From the NCBI GenBank assembly GCA_003586115.2, contig QVOM02000091.1, positions 421,243 through 485,242 on the forward strand: 64,000 nt of DNA, in the 5' to 3' direction. Position numbers and translations under genes: made by a program. Numbering within the stretch: the stretch's first letter is position 1; each line of letters begins with the position of its first letter. This stretch comes from Salvator merianae. Its lineage: Eukaryota > Chordata > Lepidosauria > Squamata > Teiidae. Shown piece after piece: positions 1-12,080 of this stretch. The notes under the pieces were generated by a model. That model saw nothing but the letters and a program-made list of their open reading frames with translations, made no database searches and had not been told where the DNA came from.

Positions 1-23
1 GCACCAATTTAGCCCAGGTCTTT

Positions 24-427
24 GGTCCTGTTCACGGTAGAGCGATCCAGGCTGCTCACTGGATCGTGGTGTCTGCACTGGGGAGCTGTAGCAACTCACC
101 AGAAGTTGCCAAAGCTCTCCCAGGAGTCATCCAGCTGTGGACTGCTTTTTAGCAGTCTACACACCTACCACGCGGGTCCGGATTATTCCTAGATGGCTGC
201 TTCTGCACTGTCTTCTGGGTGCGATATGCTGAGTAGGTGTAACAACGGTGCAACTGTGGCTGTGCAGTTGCATGCACTGTCCAGACTACCATGACAACAT
301 ATGAGTGTGTGCTAGAAGGTGCCTTGCACATTGCTGTGGTGATCTGGCCTGCCCTGGCTGGGCCATTTGCACTTGTATGCTGCCGGCCTGGTAGAGGGCT
401 GTTTCAGCCTGTGATGTGCAAATGGTC
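24..427. mobile_element. Probable GGGCC-type non-autonomous element, diverged
   Basis: The left end reads GGTCCTGTTCAC, followed by a GTAGAGCGATCC-like stretch that resembles the first 40 bases of the larger elements at 3445 and 12503. The right end, GTGCAAATGGTCACC, is its rough inverted counterpart. No matching target duplication is visible, so the borders are approximate. Confidence 0.4.
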
Positions 428-883
428 ACCAATGTGTTGGGTCTTACCCAGCCTAATATAGTATTGTCATACCTCAGTACGCTGGTAAGTGCAAACCCAG
501 CCTTTGGCAGCCATAGGTATTAGAGCTGGGGAGAGGCAGAATGTAATGGAAACTATTACATTCCAACGGCCACCTGTGGATCAGGACAGAAAGGCGTAAG
601 GGATAAAACAGGACTCTGAGTCAAGGCTTTGCTTTCAGGAGTGTAGGTAGAGTGAAAAGGCCCCCTGGCAAAGTAAACAAGACAGGCCTCTCCCGCCATG
701 CAGACTGAAACTGGAAGTCTATGTAATAAACAAACGCTAAGGTCAGAGCCCTGCCACGCATTCTAAAAGCCCCTCCCACTGTCCTGCTTCCTTGTGCTCA
801 TTGGTAGTTAACGCCTCTTCTTCCTCATTTTCACCCTATTTTGCTCTGCAGCAGATTAAACAGTGGTTCAAGAAGAAGAAATT
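428..883. other. No recognised feature
   Basis: I see no gene, RNA or classifiable repeat here. Short open frames near 792-989 have no recognisable domain and run into the foldback element that follows. Confidence 0.5.
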
Positions 884-1063
884 GGCCCTTTCTGCACTTG
901 GCTTTATTCTGGATCACATCCCAGAACAGGGACCTGCTGTCTGCACACTAGTGGAGTTTATAGCAGGCCCTACATGGGGCCTGCCATAGTTCCTACTAGC
1001 ATACAGATGGGAGGTCCCTATTCCAGGATATCATCTGGAATAAGGCCAAGTGCAGAAAGGGCC
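884..1063. mobile_element. 180-bp foldback element (GGCCC...GGGCC)
   Basis: The two halves are inverted copies. The left half starts GGCCCTTTCTGCACTTGGC and the right half ends with its complement, with an imperfect centre around the GGGCCTGCC motif. The same structure recurs at 25169, 54746 and 56229. The flanks are ATT on the left and ATA on the right, an imperfect 3-bp match. It has no coding capacity and probably moved with a transposase supplied in trans. Confidence 0.75.
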
Positions 1064-1245
1064 ATAGAGGCTGCATCTTCACTTAACTGAGTAGAGGGCC
1101 TCTAAGGGTTGAAGAAGGTTCCCACTCTTACCCTGTCTCCATTTTCAGTGGTTATATTCACATTTCACAGTTCTAGCACTGGAAGATGTCACGCATACAC
1201 GCCCATTTTCTAAATGTTGGCAAAATAATTCCTTGAAGAGTATAA

Positions 1246-1735
1246 GGGCCTTTCCACACTTACCATTAAACCAGTATATGAAGGCATCCAAAGTCTCTCT
1301 TCTGCACCTTGGTACAGCCCAAGGGAGGCCACGCCTCCTGCTAGTATGCTTCATCCACATTGGATGGAGCGTAGACTGGACTAGGTGACCCAAAATGGCT
1401 GCTTAGTCTGGGATACCGGCAGACCTGTTTTAAAAGATCTACTGGTGCACTTGTGCCTGGTAAATCAGACCACAGAAGTGTGGAAAGTACTCCCCTCCGT
1501 GTTCTGGTTTACCAGGGAGACCCATTTTGGCTGTGCAACAAGACATGCCACTGAAATGTGTTCCCTTGGGCTCCAATGAGCTTCCAGAGGCCAGCTCAGA
1601 AGCTCATGCCAGCTTTGGGGCCAGTGCAGGGGCTGTCCCAGAATGACTGTCCAAATGTGAATAGCCTTGTTGTGGTCCATGTGGATGTTTCAGTCTCACT
1701 GGAGTGATCTATGGAAGGTAAGTATGAAAAGGCCC
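1246..1735. mobile_element. 490-bp GGGCC-type element with CACACTTACC end
   Basis: It begins GGGCCTTTCCACACTTACC and ends GGTAAGTATGAAAAGGCCC, giving terminal inverted repeats of about 18 bp. Related copies lie near 16150, at 24001 and at 43768. The internal sequence is non-coding. Short open frames inside it are chance. Confidence 0.65.
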
Positions 1736-3444
1736 TTAATCAGGAATGTGCAGAAGGTTTGCCACCCTCCTAAAATACCACAAATCAGCTAGGCCATATT
1801 GTTAAGGGAGCCCAACAAAACTAGGACTAACATGGAGGCTTTTAAAAGCAAGGTACTGGCAAGTGTTTCTTGCAGGCCCCTGCACTTCTTCAGTTCTCAA
1901 GTTGGTTCAGATAACATCTAACTCAGGCTGCTTCCAGATGTACCAAGGTTGGAGTATCCTTTGTAGAAAAGCTGCTGTTTTGTCTGATTGGTTTTAAAGA
2001 GGCTTCCCAGATGCTCACAAGGTCACCAATTTGAGAGATAGAGTATGGCACAGAATCACAGAATCATAGAGGTGGAAGGGTCCAACCCCCTTGAGTCCAA
2101 CCCCCTTGCTCAATGCAGGATTCACTAAACCATCCCAGACAGAGTGTGTATGTGCCGGAGGGTGTCAGATTCTAGCAACATCTTTATTAGGGAGACCAAC
2201 AATTCAGGATGACAGGTGGTCCATCACAGGGGCTGTTTTCCCATGACATATGCTAACCTGTGCTATGCTATCCTGGACAAGGTAGTCTGGCCCATGGTGG
2301 GTCAGACTAGCCCTAATGTGAGCTAAGCACCATCCACACAGCCTGTGCTGGTCAAGCCATGTCAGTTGGCTCCAAAGGCTGGACCAACCCCCAGAACTGG
2401 TGCTGGAGACTTTTATTTCCATGGGGGCCCTATTTGCAGTACACCACTTTTGGTGGCACTTCTGGTAGCACTTCCTGGAGCACCACCAAAAAGAGTCCCC
2501 TTTTGTATTTTTTTTTTAAACTTTATTAATTAAATCTTTTAAATTAAATCTTTATTAATTCCAGCCTACTGAGGCATGATGTCCTCACACCTCTACGGTC
2601 TGGGATACCAGCTCTGGGCCAGCGACAGAGCTTGTCATTAAGATCTACCTGTAAACCAGTCTAGAACATCATTTTGGGTACCCTAACCCATTCAATGCTC
2701 CATCCTGTGCAAATGGAGTGTGCTAAGAAAGAGTGGGGTCTCCCTTATCCCATGCTAGCATGTAGAGGATTGGCCTCTAGACCCTTTCCTAGCATGGGAC
2801 AACATCCCATGTGGAAAGAGACAGGTTGTGCATTCTGGTCCCAGTTGCATGCATCCAAGCATCTTGTGCATAAGCCAGTGGGGGCAGCCAATCGGGCTTG
2901 GGTTGTGCCTCCTGGAGGAGTCCCCCACTGTCCTCCTTCACCTCTTCCTCTGGCTTAGGCTTTCTCCACTCCTTGGGCTCAGCTCTCCTTCTTTCTCGTC
3001 CTCCAGCCCAAAGAGCTGCTCAGCAGAACCTCTGAACCACTGCTCCAAGGATGTTCTGCACATGCCAGACATTGGCTCAAGCATGTTTTCTCCAGAGAAG
3101 CTGTTATGAAAATTGCTCTGGTGCTCTGTGTGTGCTCCGGGACATGAGATCTTTTGAACTCAAGGCTTGGTTTGACAACCTGCACCTGGAAACGAATCCT
3201 TGATGGTGGGGAGAATAATCAGGTTGATTTAGCTAAATGTTAACTTTATTAAACCCACGGAAGCAAGGGAAACTATTTATTTACATTGACAAATAGGCAA
3301 TGAAAATGAAACACAAATGGGAGAAGCAACTTGAGCAGTGACAGCAATAAGTTGGCTGGGAGAAAAATGTTAATTTTCCCAAAGTGATTAACGAGGAGTA
3401 GAAAGAAAAGGGAAAAGTTTGGCCCTGTCCAGACAGGAGAAATT
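1736..3444. other. Intergenic DNA with a CR1 tail fragment
   Basis: At about 2050-2125 there is the complement of a CR1 LINE 3' end: the TGATTCTGTGATTCT-like terminal motif plus the sequence around TTGAGCAAGGGGGTTGGACT. The rest, including frames near 2345, 2674 and 2828, shows no domain, no splice context and no repeat I can name. Confidence 0.5.
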
Positions 3445-3953
3445 GGGCCTATTCGCACTGTAGCGGTAGACCGTTCCAGTCCGCTCGCTGGAACGGAGCT
3501 TTCGCACTACCGCGGGCGCGCGCCTCACCCAATCCAAACCACTCTGTACCCGATTCGAACCCGAAGCTGGATAAGGCAAGACAACAAAAAAGATGTCTTC
3601 ATCCCGACCTGCGCGATGGAGCGAAGATCAGGCATGGTGCTTTCGCACTGTTTGCCTCGGGCTACTTCGTACCTGGGATAGCCCTTTCGGCTGAGTAACC
3701 GAGCTGCCAGTACGAAGCCGGCTTCGTAACCAGCCCTCTGGGTACAAAGCGGGTGCAAAGGTGCGAAGTGGGTGCGAAATGGGTATGAAGTGGGTACGGA
3801 ACTAGCGGCTGCCATTCGCACTGTTCCCTCTGCTGGTCGGCTTCGGGTCCGTTCCGCTGGCCGGGAGTGCGAATGGCACGGAGCGTTCCCCAACCTCTCC
3901 GGTTCGAAGCCGACTCCTGGGAACGGTCTACCGAGCTCAGTGCGAAAAGACCC
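3445..3953. mobile_element. Large GGGCC-type non-autonomous DNA transposon, copy A1
   Basis: It is 509 bp, from GGGCCTATTCGCACTG to AGTGCGAAAAGACCC, with inverted ends. The motif TTCGCACT occurs at the left end, near 3501, 3642 and 3813, and in inverted form near 3864 and 3938. This looks like a spaced transposase-binding array. The middle is CpG-rich and holds short repeats of the form GGGTACGAAGTGGGTGCGAA. Flanks are ATT and ATA. Open frames of up to 162 codons cross it, but they recur in each copy only because the element recurs. Confidence 0.85.
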
Positions 3954-4650
3954 ATACAGTGCCATTATAGCTGCACTATAGTGGGATGTCGTACATATCT
4001 CTGGCAACCTCATTACAACTCCACTATATTCCCCCTAAAATGTGCTATAGCCTATTGCAGGAAAATGTCACTCTGGTAGCATTATTACCTACCTTCTGGA
4101 TGGAGCAGCCATCTTTGCTGTGGCCACCATGCCATATGCAGGGGCTGAAAAAGATGCCACGTCTGCGTGGTGCTGGTGACATGAACATCAAAATACTTCA
4201 TGCTGGCAGAATACTTGGATGTGCGCGTCACTAAAACGCACACAGATAGCGTGAGCTCCCACACTGTCTAGGCAACAAACAAGTCTTCCGGAGGGGCTTT
4301 TCTTCAGAATATCACTTGCTGCCGTGATATTTGGCCTGTGTCTTGTAACCACCCTTTGAGAGAGAAAGGTGCGGACCTCTCAGTTCCTATTCCGGGGATG
4401 GGCTCTGGCCATGAGTATGATGTGGGGTTCTAAACACCTACACACACAGCTCTCATACAGGAAGGACTGTTTGGCATAGAAGTTCCAACACTCTGACAGT
4501 GTCTCAGCAAAGCAGATGCCAATAAACCCTGGAAGGTTGGACCACCCCAAACCTCTGCAGCCCCGGGAAAGCTCGCAGGCCTCAGGGTTTCAGAGAGCTG
4601 ACAGAGATCTCTTTGGCCCAGCTCGTGATTTTAGCAAGAAAGTTCACAGA
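3954..4650. other. No recognised feature
   Basis: Unique-looking sequence without a convincing exon, RNA gene or named repeat. Confidence 0.5.
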
Positions 4651-4674
4651 GAGGGAGGGAGGGAGGGAGGGAGG

Positions 4675-4710
<36 letters not shown>
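4651..4710. repeat. Compound microsatellite (GGGA)n(GA)n
   Basis: About seven GGGA units run directly into about fifteen GA units. Open frames here are repeat artefacts. Confidence 0.95.
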
Positions 4711-4714
<4 letters not shown>

Positions 4715-4854
4715 CACATAAAAACACAGAACGCGCAATCTTGTGCTGTGGAACGCACACTCCCCTGGTTTAAAGCTTCCTCTTTTATACTCCAAAATCC
4801 CCTGTGTGTATGCGCTGTGACAGAAGTCTGCAGGAAATATGCCTAACAATTTTA

Positions 4855-5150
4855 ATTGTTTGTTTATTTAAGGCATTTCTGTATCGTTTTCCATTTTGGA
4901 AAATCTCAAAGCAGTTTACAAAACATTAAAAACAAGGGTAAAAACAAAGTTAAAACAAAAACACAATAGAAACTGGGTGAGCCAGGGAAGAAACAAGCTT
5001 TCACGTAGGGAATGCCTCAGTAAAAAAGCAGCCGCCTATACCTATCGGTGTAGGGGTCTCACAAACAGCAGAGGGGAGGACATTCCAGAGGGAAGGTGCC
5101 ACCACTGAGAAGGCCTGCCTTTGAGTCCTTCAGATCACTCTTAGGGGACA
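4855..5150 (-). mobile_element. L2-type LINE 3' fragment, minus orientation
   Basis: It starts TTTATTTAAGGCATTTCTGT, followed by the CTCAAAGCAGTTTACAAAA motif, the complement of the usual TTGTAAACCGCTTTGAG end of reptile L2 elements. Further in, CATTCCAGAGGGAAGGTGCC, ACCACTGAGAAGG and a CTGCCTTTGAG-like stretch match the distal coding/3' region of L2. It is not intact. Confidence 0.65.
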
Positions 5151-5665
5151 AATAAAGTCATCAGTTAAAACTTCTATATCTAGGAATGTCCACTTTCCTC
5201 TTGAATATTGCATGCCGTCAGTCATGGTGAAACAGTTAATTATTCTGCTGGAGACTTGACAGGATTATGCTAACACAGTGGTTGTGGTGCAACTACTCAA
5301 ACAGGTTACTTTGTGGGAAATGGGCTAAGGCAACACATAGGCGAAAAAGAGAGTTGTTAATGGTCAACTCCAGATGTTTCCTGGTCATGTTTATTTCATG
5401 CAGCCAAGCTATTTTCTGGAGCCTAAGATCAGATCCATTGTGCCCAATGGTTGGTTATCCTTGCAGCACCCGTTCGTAGGGGTTAACTGTACAAATGTAT
5501 GATTTTAATATAGAAATGTTGGTACTTTTCTGTAACAAGGTACCTCAAGAAGGAGAATTCCCACTTTTCTTTCAGGATGCCCCTTCCCAGCACTTGGCCA
5601 TGAACTGAGCAACCAAAAGCTACATCTTTCACAGTATTTGGATGAAGTCTCAGCACCTACTTTTA

Positions 5666-5960
5666 TAAGAACTTATGAACATAAGAGGAGCCGTGCCGGA
5701 TCAGCCCATCTAGTCCCGCATCCTGTCTCCCACAGTGGCCCACCAATTGCTTCTGGGCATCTGAAGCAGAAGACGAAGGCAAAAGCTTCACCTGCTGTCG
5801 ACTCCCTGCAAATGGCCTTGAGAGGCATCCTGCTCATATTTATTAAAATTTGTACTGCATTGTATAAATCTCAGAGCAGTGAACAAAACAAAAGAAAAAC
5901 AAATAAATCAATAGACATAAAATATATACCAAATCATAAAAGCATAACATGAAAATATTG
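5666..5960 (-). mobile_element. CR1 3' fragment joined to an L2 3' fragment, minus orientation
   Basis: 5666-5830 is the complement of the CR1 3' region, recognised by AACATAAGAGGAGCC, ATCAGCCCATCTAGTCC, CACCTGCTGTCGACTCCCT and AGGCATCCTGC. It is replaced at about 5835 by an L2-like tail containing CTCAGAGCAGTGAACAAAAC, which suggests one element inserted into the other. Confidence 0.65.
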
Positions 5961-6566
5961 TCAACAGAACTCTGTCAAGGGGAAATCAAAGTGACTTATC
6001 CCACTCATCAACAAAAGACAAATTTTAGCGCCATCTAGTGGGAGAAAGAAATGTTTGTTGGTGCTTTGTCTTTTAAAGTCTCTGGATTAGTTTCACTTTT
6101 GTTGAGCTCCCCTAGCGATGAGATTGCACCTAATTCATGGGTTAGAGGGAAGGGGTAGGAACCCATGCAAACCTCTAGTGTTAATTTAAGACCACATCTC
6201 CACACAGGGTTCAAAATGCCTTGGAGGGGCACTGAAGTCTGCCTGTCTCCACCGTACTGCATGCCAAAGGGGTCTGAGGGTACATGGAGGGACATTAACC
6301 CCTCTCCAAGATGTATTCAATTCAGTGCTCAAAAAGCAACTTTGAAGGCAGTCCTTGCCAGAGTGAAATGCATCACACTTGCATAGGGACCATTTTGGGA
6401 ACTATGGTCTTGGCAACAGCAACAGAAATGTCAAACTCCTCACAGAGGACACAAGGACAACTCCCTCCAGTAGAGGAAACACTCACCATTTGCCAATATA
6501 TTTCTAGCATCTTGAACTCCAAATGTGATCAGATTTTCCTTGAGGACTTTGAATGAAAAGGATATA
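5961..6566. other. No recognised feature
   Basis: Several open frames of 70-86 codons overlap here on both strands. None has a domain, a signal peptide or exon borders. Confidence 0.45.
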
Positions 6567-6790
6567 TTCATTCATTCATTCATTCATTCATTCATTTGTA
6601 TGTTGTTTATATCCCACCATTCACTAAATGAACCCAGGGTAGATCAGAACATTCATAAAAACATACAAAATGAATAAAATGAATTCTTATTTGAAACCAT
6701 AATTAAAATATGACCCTCCCATCTCGGAAGGCCCACAGTAAGAAGGAGCTAAATCTCCTGAAGGGTGAAACTTTACGGCTCCAGAAAACT
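6567..6790 (-). mobile_element. (CATT)n microsatellite and L2-like 3' fragment, minus orientation
   Basis: A CATT repeat of about seven units (6567-6597) sits at the 3' tail of an inverted LINE end, with TTGTTTATATCCCACC followed by AAAACATACAAAATG. Target-primed LINEs commonly carry such a simple repeat at the tail. Confidence 0.55.
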
Positions 6791-7516
6791 GTTGATGAAC
6801 AACATAATAGCATCACACCTAAATACCATCTTGATAGTTTAATAATGACACCCACTTTCTCCAGGGCAGGTCCCTCCCTCCCACCTTCCCAGTTGCTTCT
6901 TACCACTGCCTATGTCTGTGCGTATCCATGGTGAGAAGATGCAGCCCAGACAACAAAACTCAAAACGGAGTGCCTATGGAGGACTTTACAGGTCACTTCC
7001 CTAGCCTGGGGTTCCATCTCCCCACATCTCCATTCATGATCCACCAGAGGTTTCAATTAAAGGTCTACTCATAGCAACCAAGGAATTGCCCAACTTTTTT
7101 CATTAACTAAGGTGGGTCCAATTAGCCTTGCCCAACACTGGGCTCATCCATGCCGTTTAGCTGCCTGAAGCAAAAGGTGTGATGACACCCCAGCATTTCC
7201 TATATGGGAGCCAACGGGACTGGCAATTGAACTATATTTCTAGACAACATAATAGTAACTTCCACTGCAGTTCCGCACATTAAGGACAGCAGCAGCTGTC
7301 CTTGTGCAAAAGAGTTATGGTTGTGCAAAAGAGCCCATGTGTTGCTCTCGTAGTTTGATGACATCACTGGGCCTCGTGGCAGCACACGGGTTTCTCATAT
7401 TCAGAGACAAAACCATACTCCCTTCTTTATCTGCTCCATTTCATCTTCATGACAAACCATGTGTATGCGTAGTGTATCAGAGTTTCATGGGCGTTTGAAC
7501 TTAGGTCTTCCGGTTA
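6791..7516. other. No recognised feature
   Basis: Non-repetitive intergenic sequence. No convincing exon or RNA was seen. Confidence 0.45.
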
Positions 7517-7903
7517 AGACCTTTTCACACTTTAGTGGTAGTGAGCATCCAGATGCTCACTAGCACAGTGCATCCGCATTTTGCAGAGGCCCGAGTGATC
7601 TGGAGCATCCATAAATGCTTCCGACTGCTACTAGCTGCCTGTTGTCCACAGCTGTACCAGGTGCAGCTGGACCACTCCTGGTACTAAGCATTTGCACCCA
7701 CTTCCAGGTGAGAACACTGCAGGGCATGTTACAGCATGGTTGCACAGTCACGCACCGCATTCCCAGTTGCCGTGGCAGGGGCCAGACATTTCTGCGGCTG
7801 CTGTCATGCCCTCTCAGTGTGGATGGCTGCCGCACCACAGAAACTGTTCCACCTTGGTGTGTTTGGATTTGACCATTCCAGAATGGAAAGTGCGAAAAGG
7901 CCC
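7517..7903. mobile_element. Mid-size GGGCC-type element, copy E1
   Basis: It begins AGACCTTTTCACACTTTAGTGG and ends AAAGTGCGAAAAGGCCC. The interior (TCCAGATGCTCACTAGCAC, CACAGCTGTACCAGG, a stretch near 7790 with GCAGATGTCTGG-like content) matches elements at 38330, 45091 and 46170. Flanks are TTA and TTC. Three forward frames of 60-90 codons lie inside and are non-coding. Confidence 0.75.
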
Positions 7904-8029
7904 TTCGTCTTCCCTACATAGATCAAGTCTGTGGTCTACCTTTGCTGGTTTGGGCTGATGGGGGTTGTAGTCCAAGGCTTCATCCCAAAAGCCCACCACC
8001 TCAGGGCGGGAGGCATGAGAGCTGGCACA

Positions 8030-8500
8030 GGGGTGACTAGGGCTGCCACTAGATGGCAAGAGGAAAATGTGGGATCTTGTTTAGATCCCACATTAGCTTC
8101 TCACTGTCCCTGCCAAATGGCAGGGCAAAATCTTGGGGCAAGTCTGGCCCCTTGCCTTGTCTAGCATTTGCTCCCGCAATAGTAACTGTGAAATAGCCAG
8201 AATTGCACAAGCGCTGGCTCCCATGCTTGCGCAGCGGACATTTTTGGTCGAGTTTCATTCTTGTGCTTGCTTGGTGGGCATTTCCAGCAAGATGGCTCCC
8301 AGGAACAAGTGCCCAGAGAAGGTAAGAAATATCACGATTTTGGGAAAACCTGAGTTCAGAGTTCTTTTCCCAGAACAGTGATATTCCAGGATTTCAACCT
8401 TATATCTTGGGCTACACTGGGATTACCACTGATAAATGTAGCAATCCTGATATAGTGCTGGGATAACCCTGGGTTTTAGATCCTGTCTGGACACAGCGTG
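8030..8500. mobile_element. Element of the GCTGC-TCCAGA group, diverged
   Basis: It has the pattern seen also at 11119, 31287 and 60575: a CTGCC-CTAGATGGCAAGAGGAAAAT start, an internal GGTAAGAAATATCAC with a palindromic GATATTCCAGG segment, and an end GGTTTTAGATCCTGTCTGGA. Borders are estimated. Confidence 0.45.
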
Positions 8501-8905
8501 GGTGTAAACCACATGGCTGAGGCCCCATGCCAGCAAGGAGAACCCTGCTATGAGCCTCTCACGGCCTCAGGGATATCACCTGGGCTTGTGAGGGGAGACT
8601 GAAAGCTCAGCCAGAAGTGTTTACTGTTCTGGGTCCTCAGTAGTGATCTGGGGAAAGGTTTTGGCCTCAGAGTCACCTTCTCACTCCTCCACACATCCAG
8701 ATAAAAAAGGAGAGGCAATTCTGTTGACAAGAGCCACCTCAGAGTTGTTTCTAATGATTTATAGATAGGTCATATTCAATGTGGCCAGGGGAGGGTGTGT
8801 GTGACAAAAGGAGGTGTAAACATAGGCCCGCCTGCCTGTTGGTCATCCAAGAGATGGGCCAAAGTGGCTATGAAGATGTGGTAGAAGTATCTGAAGTACA
8901 CCAGG

Positions 8906-9118
8906 GGTGTTTTTGCACTTATCACCTCAGAATGGGCCCTAGGTCTTACCATCAGCGGGCTACCAGGATTCACGGTGCTTGTTCCATACCATAGCAGCAG
9001 CCAGGAAGCATCTGGCTGCTGCCATGGTGACCACCAGTGCCAAGCAGCACACAGGCGTACACACAGGTGATTGCACAGGCCTGGTTGTCACGTGCAAAAT
9101 AAGTGTGAACGCTCTTTA
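8906..9118. mobile_element. Short GGGCC-type element, diverged
   Basis: GGTGTTTTTGCACTTATCACC on the left is inverted at the right as ATAAGTGTGAACGCTC. The interior is not coding. Confidence 0.45.
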
Positions 9119-9369
9119 CCGGGAGCTGACTATTAGCTTCCGATAAAGCTGTGGAGCACTAATTAGTGCTCCATAGCTAGAAGCAATCAGGAGTAGTATT
9201 GTGTTGTTCCTGGCCACTCGGGCCTCTGCAAAGTGCAGGCGCATTTTGCTAGCAAGCAAGGACCTTGATGCTTGCTAGCACAAAATGCAAACAGGCCTGG
9301 GTAAGGAACAGCTGCCTTGTAAACAAACAAACAATGGATGGATGGATGGGACTAAGTGATTATCTGTAC

Positions 9370-10015
9370 TCCAACAGAGTCACACTACTGTGTGTTGCAG
9401 CATTGACTGTTTTAATTGCCTTTTGTGATAATGTTTTAGCATTATTTTTAGCTTATTCTTATTATCTTTGTTTTTATGCCTTGCATTTTAATTTTAATTG
9501 AAGTATTGTATGGGAAGTGATATAAATTATCACTTCATTTGTCTATTTATCTGTCTATCTACACACTCATACATATATATATGCTTACATACATATGTAT
9601 AATTCTCACACACACCCATACATTCTAAAAAAAGTCCTTTGTTTATTCTCAAGTTCCCACAACTGAGTGCTGCAAAAATTTGTGTGGAGAACTGTAAATT
9701 TAAAATTAAAAATGTGAGAGGGGGATTTTTTGTGAGGAGATCCACATTAAAAAATTGGCAGCCTGTTCAGTTTTTCTGAGTGCGGTCTAGCTACATAGCA
9801 ATATAATCGCTAGAACAATGAGGTGTCAATATATGGAGGCAGGGTGCTTTTGAAGTACTGAGACATGGGAGGATTGTATTTTGTCCTGTATTTTAATTAT
9901 GTTTTAACGGTTACAAAATTTATTTTTTTACTGTTGTGACCTGCTCTGGGACCCTCAAGTGAAGGGTGGGATATAAATGCTAAAAATAAATAAATACATA
10001 AATACATGAATAAAT
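9370..10015 (+). mobile_element. Two L2-type LINE 3' ends, plus orientation
   Basis: 9370-9530 and 9860-10015 each show the typical reptile L2 3' end: a T-rich stretch with TTTTAATTATG or TTTTAATTGCC. The second continues with GACCTGCTCTGGGACC, GAAGGGTGGGATATAAAT and an (AAATA)n-like tail. The intervening part contains TA- and CA-rich simple sequence. Confidence 0.65.
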
Positions 10016-10494
10016 TAATGTGACCATTTGTAAATTATGTCCCTTCTTTAAGGTGCTGTCTGGATATTGCTAACTGTTGCTAGGCAGTTATGTGTCTTCT
10101 GCTCTTCCTCCACACAATCCTTTTTAAATTAAAGCACTATCTTTAAAACAGACTCAAAGCAGAGGCTGAATCTCCCTGAAGGCAGAAGGTGCCCCAGTAA
10201 TGGGGTGACTTGTGGAGAATTTTCACGTTAGACCTTGAAGAGCCCAAGAACGGCCATTTTTGGTCCAATGTGGAAAATGCCCCCCCCCCCGTAAACCAGA
10301 TTTGTAAGGCACTTCCTCACTCTTCCAGACAGCCCTTTACATGGAGAAGGAGGAAAACTGTGAGAGATGGCCAACCCATCCTGCAAATAAGTTGACTCCT
10401 GAGACAGTTGAAGCTGTTCAGGGCCAGGTGAGGGCAGAGGTGTTTAAATGCTCCACTCCAGGGACATCCAGATGTGTGGACACTCTGCTCCTGG

Positions 10495-10892
10495 TGTAGT
10501 GGGCAACGCCCCAAACTTATGCTGGATACATTGAAGTGGCCTTAAACAGAGAAACACAAGCTGGATACAGTGAAGCAGCCTTAAACAAGAGGCTCACATT
10601 CCATTCCATACCTGGTAATCCCCTGCTGGAGACGGTCTGGGAAAACTATACTGTGAATTGTACTTGGTGTGCGCGTGCACGACACTGCGACAACATGTAA
10701 CCAATCCCGAAGGGGCAACTGTATCATACTATGTATGCGGTGATGTAACTGAATAAAAGGGAGCCCATTGTTCGGGGTTCAGATTTCAAAGGCTACTTTG
10801 CTGAGCCCCTTTTGCATGCAATAAAAGCTTTCCTGTTTTCAACGTTTGTCTCTCCTGTGCCTGCTTGAGATACTGGTGTGAACACGGTAACA
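10495..10892 (+). mobile_element. Solo long terminal repeat of an endogenous retrovirus
   Basis: 398 bp, starting TGTAGTGGGCAACGCC and ending ACACGGTAACA, thus TG...CA. Direct repeats of CTGG flank it exactly (10491-10494 and 10893-10896), a 4-bp target duplication as made by gammaretrovirus-like integrases. A TATA-like GAATAAAAGGG is at 10751 and a polyadenylation signal AATAAA at 10820, in the right order for U3-R-U5. No internal viral genes are present, so it is a recombined solo LTR. Confidence 0.8.
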
Positions 10893-11118
10893 CTGGCACA
10901 ACTGGGAAGGACCTTTTGACACCTATGTGGACAGAGGCCTAAAATGCTTGAGACTAACTTCAGGCAGCCCTTCAAACAAAGGGGTCTGTTTGCAAAATAA
11001 ATCAAGTGGTCGACATTTTCATTACTCTATGGAACAGGTCTCAGTCTTGCAAAGATAAGATGTGTCTATGAGGAAATGAGTTAAGAGCAGAATAGGGTGA
11101 GAAAATAGATATTTCCTA

Positions 11119-11735
11119 GGCCGCCTCCAGATGGCAGGAGAAAATCATGGGCCAGGCCTGGGCCCTCATCTTGTCTGACGCTGGCTCCTGCAATCCTTCA
11201 ATGGCACGATATTCCTGGAAGTGCGCCTGCACCTGCTCCCGCACTTGTGCATTGGGTATTTTTGGCTGGGTTTCACCCCTGCGTTTGTGCAATGGGAGTT
11301 TTTCTGAGGAAAAAAACATAAGAACATAAGAGGAGCCCTGCTGGATCAGGCCAGAGCCCATCTAGTCCAGCATCCTGTCCCACTCAGTGGCCACCAGTTG
11401 CTTCTGGGCATTCTCAAGCAGAATAAAAAGCAAAACCTTCACCTGCTCTTGACTCCCCGCAAATGGTTTTACAAACATCCTGCCTGTCTTTCCAACCTGG
11501 AGGTGGTACCTAACCACCTATTCTAGTAGCCATTGATACACCTGGGAGCGAGCGCCAGACAAGGTAAGAAACATCACTATGCAGGAAAACCCAGGTTAGC
11601 TGTTCTTCTTCCTGCAATAGCGATATTCTGGGACTTCACCTCTATATCCTGGGACTATGCTGGGATTGCAAGGATACATGTGGCAATCCCAATAGAGTGC
11701 CAGGATAATCTCAGGTTGTAGACTCATTTTCAGTA
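11119..11735. mobile_element. GCTGC-TCCAGA group element, interrupted
   Basis: The left half begins GGCCGCCTCCAGATGGCAGGAG and the right half ends near GGATAATCTCAGGTTGTAGA. It parallels the copy at 8030-8500, including GGTAAGAAACATCAC. A CR1 fragment (11318-11535) interrupts it. Confidence 0.5.
11318..11535 (-). mobile_element. CR1 LINE 3' fragment, minus orientation
   Basis: It contains AACATAAGAGGAGCCCTGC, GGATCAGGCCAGAGCCCATC, CACCTGCTCTTGACTCC and CCAACCTGGAGGTGGTACC, the complement of the CR1 3' region seen in plus orientation at 48262-48475. It splits the host element, so it inserted later. Confidence 0.75.
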
Positions 11736-11899
11736 CCGTTTGCCCATGCATCTGCACTGCCTATGCAGCTTCTTGTTCAGCTGTACTCACCGCCATTTGT
11801 TGTTCCTGTTGCCATTTTGTGGGAAAGCAGTGCTGATGGATTATAACAGCTTGAATTTTCAGCTTATGGCACACTGGTTGGCTGCACAGTGGAGTCTTG

Positions 11900-12080
11900 G
11901 GCTGCATTCAGACTTTGCTTATTTATTCCATTATATTTGGATATTCCAGAATAAAGCATGGGTATTCTGGAATATCCATGCTTTATTCCAGAATACCCAA
12001 ATATAGTGGAATATATCTGAATGCATGCTTTGTTCCAAAATATCTAAATATAGTGAAATAAAAAAGCAATGTCTGGATGC
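11900..12080. repeat. AT-rich palindromic element
   Basis: Alternating inverted copies of ATTCCAGAATAAAGCATGG and its complement surround 11943-12000, with the outer ends GCATTCAGAC and GTCTGGATGC inverted relative to each other. This can form a long hairpin and looks like a foldback transposon. Confidence 0.6.

Noticed and set aside
3525..4013. 162-codon minus frame, similar to frames at 12425, 52940 and 55071
   Set aside because: Recurs only because the GGGCC element recurs; frames shift between copies and no conserved protein is kept.
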